From Gemmatimonadota bacterium (lineage in GTDB: Bacteria; Gemmatimonadota; Gemmatimonadetes; Gemmatimonadales; GWC2-71-9), in the NCBI GenBank assembly GCA_025361465.1, contig JANYAG010000303.1, positions 1 to 27,489 of the forward strand: a stretch of 27,489 bases of DNA, in the 5' to 3' direction. The notes under the pieces were generated by a model. The model was not told the origin of the DNA. It did no database searches and saw only the letters and a list, made by a program, of their open reading frames with translations. The number at the start of each line of letters is the position of its first letter. Position 1 is the stretch's first letter. The position numbers and the translations under genes were made by a program. Below are positions 23,908 through 27,489 of the stretch, piece after piece.

Positions 23908-25407
23908 TCACCGCCGGATCGGACTCTTCCCCGCGATCGCCTCGACGTCCTTGATGCTTCGCGGCGCCGCGCAGGTGATGCAGTTGCTGCCTGTCGCCGT
24001 GACGACGTAGTCGTCCTCGATCCGCGTGCCGATGCCGGAATACTTCGGCATTGCCTTCATCAGGCGGGCGCGAAACGCAGCATTGGCCGGCACGTCGGGC
24101 ACCATGCCCAGCGTTGCGGGACGGACATAGAGCCCGGGCTCGATCGTGAAGATCGAGTTGACGACGTAGGCACCGTTTTCGAGATAGACCGGGTCGTGCA
24201 CGTTGAGTCCCAGGCCATGACTCAAGCCGTGGAAATAGAAGAGACTCAACTGGGGTGCGGTCGGGGTCCGCGCGTCCGGTGTCGCGTACACCGCGCCGAC
24301 CGAATCAACGAGCCCCGCCTTCACCAAGCCCTTCCACAATTCACTGGTCGCTGCCGCGTTGGCCTGCGCCGGGGTCGAGCCCGGCTTGACGGTGGCGGCT
24401 GCGGCATCGTTCGCCGCCAGTACCGCGTCGTAAATGACCCGCTGCTCAGGCGAGAACCTCCCGCTCACCGGGAAGGTGCGGGTGATGTCGGCGGAATAGC
24501 CGCGATAGATGGCGGCAGCGTCCATCACGACCGCGTCGCCGGCTTTCGATTGCATGGTGTCGGCACTGTAATGCAGATATGTCGCGTTCGCCCCGGCGCC
24601 GACGATCGATCCGTACCCGACCCGCTCGGCGCCAAGCCGGAAGATCGTCCCCTCGAAGACACCGCGAATCTCGAATTCGTACACGCCGGGGTAGAGCATT
24701 CGCATCGCGGCCTTGTGTCCCTCGACCGTGATCTCCGCTGCCCGCTTCAACAGGCCGATCTCGGCATCGGACTTCTTGGCCCGTGCCTGATTGATTGCCA
24801 CGGTGATGGCCGACAGATCATTCGCAGGAGGAGTCGGAGCCACCGGAGCCGCACCACCTCGGCCGGCCGCTCCGGCTGCACCGCGCCCACCACCGGCGCC
24901 GCGTCCACCGCCGCGAATCACGCCCGAATCGCCGAGCACGCGTGTCAACTGCGCCGAGAGCCCGGGCCAACCCGCGTCCTGACCGATGAGATAGACCTTG
25001 CTGCTCTTGGCACCCAGTGAATCGAGAAATGCCGCCAGCGCCGTGGCCGGGATCGCGGGAATCCCCACCATCCGCGATGCCTCCTCGGGTCCGATCTGTT
25101 CCCCTTCCCAGGCGTAGGCCGGCTTCGGCGGCACGATCACTCGCTGGCCGGTGGTCGTCCCCTGCTTCCAGAGTACCAGCGCCGAGCCGGGCTGGATTAC
25201 CCCGGTGAGCGCCTGGAAGTCGCGTGACTGCAGGAAGGACTGGTCGGTCCGTGGTTGGGTGCCGGTGCCCTCGACGAAGACGATCCCGTCACTCGTGAGC
25301 GCATCGAGCACCCGCTGGCGCTTGGCGGCATGGTCTGCCGAGGGCAACTGGGCGGCCGCCTGCACGGCAACCACCATTGAGAGGAAGAGACCGGGAAGGA
25401 GCCGCAT
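23908..25407 (-). CDS. Secreted M24B Xaa-Pro aminopeptidase-like metallopeptidase
   Basis: This 499-residue exported peptidase has a signal peptide (MRLLPGLFLSMVVAVQAAAQ). An N-terminal creatinase/aminopeptidase P-like domain (about 25-165) is followed by a Gly/Ala/Arg low-complexity linker (166-195) and the pita-bread M24 domain. The five metal ligands are visible: Asp296 and Asp307 (MDAAAIYRGYSADITRTF), His397 (LSHGLGLNVHD), Glu423 (FTIEPGLYV) and Glu464 (RIEDDYVV). Family members remove the N-terminal residue before proline, or cleave related dipeptides. The ATG at 25407 has AGAGGT upstream; the frame is open to 25683 but that is the DUF4242 antisense shadow. It begins 19 bases after the DUF4242 gene stop. 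Two Cys near the C-terminus (NCITC) are unusual. The glycine-rich linker is atypical in length. Confidence 0.92.
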   Translation of the reverse strand: MRLLPGLFLSMVVAVQAAAQLPSADHAAKRQRVLDALTSDGIVFVEGTGTQPRTDQSFLQSRDFQALTGVIQPGSALVLWKQGTTTGQRVIVPPKPAYAWEGEQIGPEEASRMVGIPAIPATALAAFLDSLGAKSSKVYLIGQDAGWPGLSAQLTRVLGDSGVIRGGGRGAGGGRGAAGAAGRGGAAPVAPTPPANDLSAITVAINQARAKKSDAEIGLLKRAAEITVEGHKAAMRMLYPGVYEFEIRGVFEGTIFRLGAERVGYGSIVGAGANATYLHYSADTMQSKAGDAVVMDAAAIYRGYSADITRTFPVSGRFSPEQRVIYDAVLAANDAAAATVKPGSTPAQANAAATSELWKGLVKAGLVDSVGAVYATPDARTPTAPQLSLFYFHGLSHGLGLNVHDPVYLENGAYVVNSIFTIEPGLYVRPATLGMVPDVPANAAFRARLMKAMPKYSGIGTRIEDDYVVTATGSNCITCAAPRSIKDVEAIAGKSPIRR

Positions 25408-25426
25408 GGGACCTCTGGTGCGGTCG

Positions 25427-25699
25427 CTACTCCGCAGTAATCGGATCAATGATGCTGGTGACCGCCGACACACGATTGGCCGGAAATCCACCCTGAGCGG
25501 CGTGCTCGCGCACCATCGCTTCATTTGGGGCGTTGTAGACACAATAGATCTTGTCGGCTGTGACGTAACTGTGCACCCACTGAATCTGTGGTCCGAGCTT
25601 CGAGAGCACTCCGCACGACGTCTGGCTGATTCCCTTGAGCTCGGCGGGAGACAGTTTGCCGGCACCGGGAATATCGCGCTCAATCACGTACTTGGGCAT
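25427..25699 (-). CDS. DUF4242 small protein
   Basis: This 90-residue soluble protein starts MPKYVIERDIPGAG and contains SQTSCGVL, QWVHSYVTADKIYCVY and a C-terminal end IIDPITAE, all typical of DUF4242 proteins. A Streptomyces member has been described as nickel-binding; whether this one binds metal is unknown. A ferredoxin-like small alpha-beta fold is expected for the family. The ATG at 25699 has GGAGA eight bases upstream. It is followed after 19 bases by the M24 peptidase, so the two may be co-transcribed. Small size and no signal peptide suggest a cytoplasmic role. Confidence 0.88.
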   Translation of the reverse strand: MPKYVIERDIPGAGKLSPAELKGISQTSCGVLSKLGPQIQWVHSYVTADKIYCVYNAPNEAMVREHAAQGGFPANRVSAVTSIIDPITAE

Positions 25700-25726
25700 G
25701 GGTCAGGTCTCCGGGGATGAGAAATA

Positions 25727-25791
25727 GGGGACCGGAACAGTCCCCGTTATGAGGCATGATACGGTTCCGGACCGGGGCCGTCCAGCCCCGG
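25727..25791 (-). terminator. Pair of hairpins between DUF2892 and DUF4242 genes
   Basis: Two inverted repeats lie in the gap: a perfect 7-bp stem (25772-25778 with 25785-25791) and a 6-bp stem (25727-25732 with 25740-25745) followed on the minus strand by TATTT. They could end the DUF2892 transcript or form the leader of the DUF4242 gene. Either role is inferred. Confidence 0.35.
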
Positions 25792-25825
25792 CCTCAGCAC
25801 CGGTTCGTGATGTCCCAGCCGACCG

Positions 25826-26044
25826 CTATGCCGAGGGGCCGTCCGAGCCCTTACGGGTCGAGAAGCCGAATGGCAGGTAGCCCGGGCACCAACTGACGAA
25901 CGAGGTGACCACGAAGATCACCGCGACGACAAGCAAGACGATCCCGAGCGTCCCGCTGATCTTCCCCGCGTACCAGAGCCCTGCAATCACCAGTGCGACC
26001 AGGATCCGGATGATTCGGTCCGCAGTACCCATGTTCTTGGTCAT
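25826..26044 (-). CDS. DUF2892 small inner-membrane protein (YgaP-like)
   Basis: This 72-residue membrane protein begins MTKNMGTADRIIRILVA, the family's usual start. It has two transmembrane segments (about residues 11-25 and 32-49) and a Cys-containing end SWCPGYLPFGFST that is characteristic of DUF2892. Family members in this form occur alone or fused to rhodanese domains, as in E. coli YgaP; no rhodanese is present here. The ATG at 26044 has a GGGGGAG site upstream; a longer in-frame start at 26107 adds unconserved sequence. Function unknown. Confidence 0.88.
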   Translation of the reverse strand: MTKNMGTADRIIRILVALVIAGLWYAGKISGTLGIVLLVVAVIFVVTSFVSWCPGYLPFGFSTRKGSDGPSA

Positions 26045-26124
26045 CTTGTGCTCCCCCTGGATCGGATAGTCCCGCGCGGTCCCTCGCATTCTGGCCGGTG
26101 CAGACACCCACCAGCCTCAGGCAA

Positions 26125-26152
26125 ACGATACCGGCCCGACCGAATTTCGCAA
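26125..26152 (-). promoter_or_regulatory. Candidate promoter of the DUF2892 gene
   Basis: On the minus strand TTGCGA (26152-26147) and TATCGT (26130-26125) are separated by 16 bases. The -35 overlaps a perfect palindrome CGCAATTGCG (26148-26157). The leader to the ATG at 26044 would be about 75 bases. Moderate match only. Confidence 0.35.
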
Positions 26153-26194
26153 TTGCGTCCCGGGTGAGCGCGGGCGACGGAACTCCGGACCGGA

Positions 26195-26878
26195 TCAGGC
26201 GGCGTAGCGCCACACGGCAACGAAATGACACACAGAACCCGCCAGCACGAAAAGGTGCCAGACGAAGTGCGCGTAGCGGTGCCGATGGCTGGCGGCGTAG
26301 AACCAGACGCCTGCCGTGTAAGAAGCCCCGCCGGCCGCAAGCCAGAACAGTCCCCACGGCGGCATCTCGTGCCAAAGCGGCTTGGCGGCTGCCAGGACCA
26401 GCCAGCCCATTCCAAGGTAGAGGGCGGTTGACAGGCGGGGATGTCGAACGCCGTCGATCGACTTGAGCACGATGCCCGCCACCGCGAGAGCCCAGACGAG
26501 CCCGAACAGCGTCCAGCCCAACGGTCCGCGGAGAATCCCGAGGGTGAAGGGCGTGTAGGTCCCGGCGATCAACAGGTAGATCGCCCCGTGGTCGAGGATC
26601 TGGAACACCCGCTTGGCGCGATTGGGACGGAGGGCGTGATAGAGTGTGGAGGTGAGATAGAGCAACGCCATGGTGGCGCCGAAAACGGCGGCGCCAACCA
26701 TGGCGGAAGTCCCGTGACGCAATGCACTGACAATCAGCACCGGCAGGGCGATCAGCGCAGCCAGGAACCCGGTGCCGTGGCTGATGCTGTTGGCGATCTC
26801 CTCGCCTGTTGTCTGCGCCCGGTGCCGGAGTTCAACGGACTGATCCACTTGCCCTCCGGCACCGGGATTCCGGCGCAT
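26195..26878 (-). CDS. Hemolysin III / YqfA-type membrane protein
   Basis: This 227-residue polytopic inner-membrane protein belongs to the HlyIII/PAQR-related superfamily. Motifs: EEIANSISHGTG (His34), STLYHAL (His81), ILDHGAIYLLIAGTYTP (Asp96/His97) and HFVWHLFVLAGSVCHF near the end (His204, His208, His218), the last matching the zinc-binding histidines of the superfamily. Seven transmembrane segments are readable. The name is historical; most bacterial members are not toxins and their role is not settled. The ATG at 26878 (MRRNPGAGGQ) is seven bases after the S46 peptidase stop and is the first start outside that gene's sequence, so the two are probably co-transcribed. Confidence 0.92.
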   Translation of the reverse strand: MRRNPGAGGQVDQSVELRHRAQTTGEEIANSISHGTGFLAALIALPVLIVSALRHGTSAMVGAAVFGATMALLYLTSTLYHALRPNRAKRVFQILDHGAIYLLIAGTYTPFTLGILRGPLGWTLFGLVWALAVAGIVLKSIDGVRHPRLSTALYLGMGWLVLAAAKPLWHEMPPWGLFWLAAGGASYTAGVWFYAASHRHRYAHFVWHLFVLAGSVCHFVAVWRYAA

Positions 26879-26885
26879 GCTCCGC

Positions 26886-27489
26886 TTACTGCTTTCTGGC
26901 CGCCAGCTCCAGTTCGTCGGCCAGCCGCGCGGCGCCGTACACCTTGCGCAGCGCCTCGGTGATTCCCTTGCTGTGCACGGCCACCGACCGGGCCACTTCA
27001 TCCGTGAAGATGAAGCGATTCGGCAGGCTCTCGATATTGCCGTCGAAGATCAATCCGACCACTTCCCCGGCACGATTGATCACCGGGCTGCCCGAGTTCC
27101 CACCGATGATGTCGGCCGTGAGCACGAAGTTCATCGGCGTCGTCATGTCCACGATATTGCGCGCCGCTTCCCAGCGTGGCGGCAGCTTGAACGGCGGGAG
27201 GTTGTCGAACTCGGCGCTGCGACCGTACAGGCCGAAGAAGGAGGTCTTGAACGGGGCAATCGTGCCGTTGTACGGGAAGCCCTGCACCAGGCCATCGCTG
27301 ATCCGCAGCGTGAACGTCGCGTCGGGCGGCAGGCTCTCGCCATAGGCCGCATAGATCGCCTGGCCGACCAGCTGGACGTTGGCGCTGATGGTGGTGTTGA
27401 GCTTGACCGCGCGCATCGCGTACTTGGTCGCCAGCGGATTGATCTTGCGGGCCAGCACGATCATCGGATCGGTGCTCGCGTTCACGGCG
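26886..27489 (-). CDS. S46-family dipeptidyl-peptidase (DPP7/DPP11), C-terminal part
   Basis: The gene runs off the window; the frame is open to the last base, so about the final 200 residues are seen. These include the C-terminal half of the catalytic domain: NASTDPMIVLARKINP, then ISDGLVQGFPYNGT, and the nucleophile motif IIGGNSGSPVIN with the catalytic Ser codon at 27093-27095. Eighteen residues after that Ser is Gly in LIFDGNIES. In this family Gly at that position goes with DPP7-like preference for hydrophobic residues, and Arg with DPP11 acidic preference (from memory), so this looks DPP7-like. The catalytic His and Asp are outside the window. The enzyme should be periplasmic and release dipeptides from oligopeptides. 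It is followed by the hemolysin III gene after seven bases. Confidence 0.93.
   Translation of the reverse strand, partial: AVNASTDPMIVLARKINPLATKYAMRAVKLNTTISANVQLVGQAIYAAYGESLPPDATFTLRISDGLVQGFPYNGTIAPFKTSFFGLYGRSAEFDNLPPFKLPPRWEAARNIVDMTTPMNFVLTADIIGGNSGSPVINRAGEVVGLIFDGNIESLPNRFIFTDEVARSVAVHSKGITEALRKVYGAARLADELELAARKQ

Noticed and set aside
1..27489. CRISPR array, tRNA or rRNA genes, insertion sequence or prophage
   Set aside because: No regularly spaced repeats, no tRNA-like cloverleaf or rRNA sequence recognised, and no transposase or phage protein among the readable genes.

Overview
The window is GC-rich, gene-dense bacterial DNA with short intergenic gaps and many overlapping start/stop codons. 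A SusC/SusD pair outside a typical Bacteroidota sequence background, secreted peptidases with Ala-rich signal peptides, an S46 dipeptidyl-peptidase and several orphan secreted proteins together suggest a Gemmatimonadota-like organism. That placement is inference; there is no rRNA or marker gene to confirm it. No tRNA, rRNA, CRISPR array, insertion sequence or phage gene was seen, and no gene-free stretch exceeds about 300 bases.

Layout. (1) 1-2049 (+): 3' part of a TonB-dependent receptor, closed by a strong terminator. (2) 8632-2141 (-): a four-gene efflux module in the order TetR repressor, TolC-like outer-membrane factor, lipoprotein membrane-fusion protein, RND pump. Its coding regions overlap or touch by a few bases. 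A palindrome overlapping a candidate promoter suggests self-repression. (3) 8787-13692 (+): a tightly coupled five-gene cluster of COG4947-type esterase, ATP-grasp ligase, circularly permuted ATP-grasp ligase, GCS2/YbdK carboxylate-amine ligase and C26 gamma-glutamyl hydrolase. This looks like an unassigned pathway that makes and trims an amide or gamma-glutamyl compound, and it is the most interesting part of the window. (4) 14830-13655 (-): an orphan soluble PAS histidine kinase with a four-cysteine cluster, convergent with and overlapping the C26 gene. (5) 15017-16558 (+): a secreted M28 aminopeptidase. (6) 21130-16627 (-): a SusC/SusD outer-membrane import pair. (7) 23071-21310 (-): a lipoprotein and a secreted protein of unknown function. 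(8) 25699-23184 (-): DUF4242 protein, Xaa-Pro-type M24 peptidase and SGNH hydrolase. (9) 26044-25826 (-): a DUF2892 membrane protein. (10) 27489-26195 (-): 3' part of an S46 dipeptidyl-peptidase followed by a hemolysin III family protein.

How it fits together. M28, M24 and S46 peptidases beside a SusC/SusD pair, with no glycoside hydrolase in sight, suggest breakdown and uptake of peptides rather than glycans, comparable to RagAB. The efflux operon is a self-contained resistance or export unit. The five-gene ligase/hydrolase cluster is intracellular: none of its products has a visible signal peptide.
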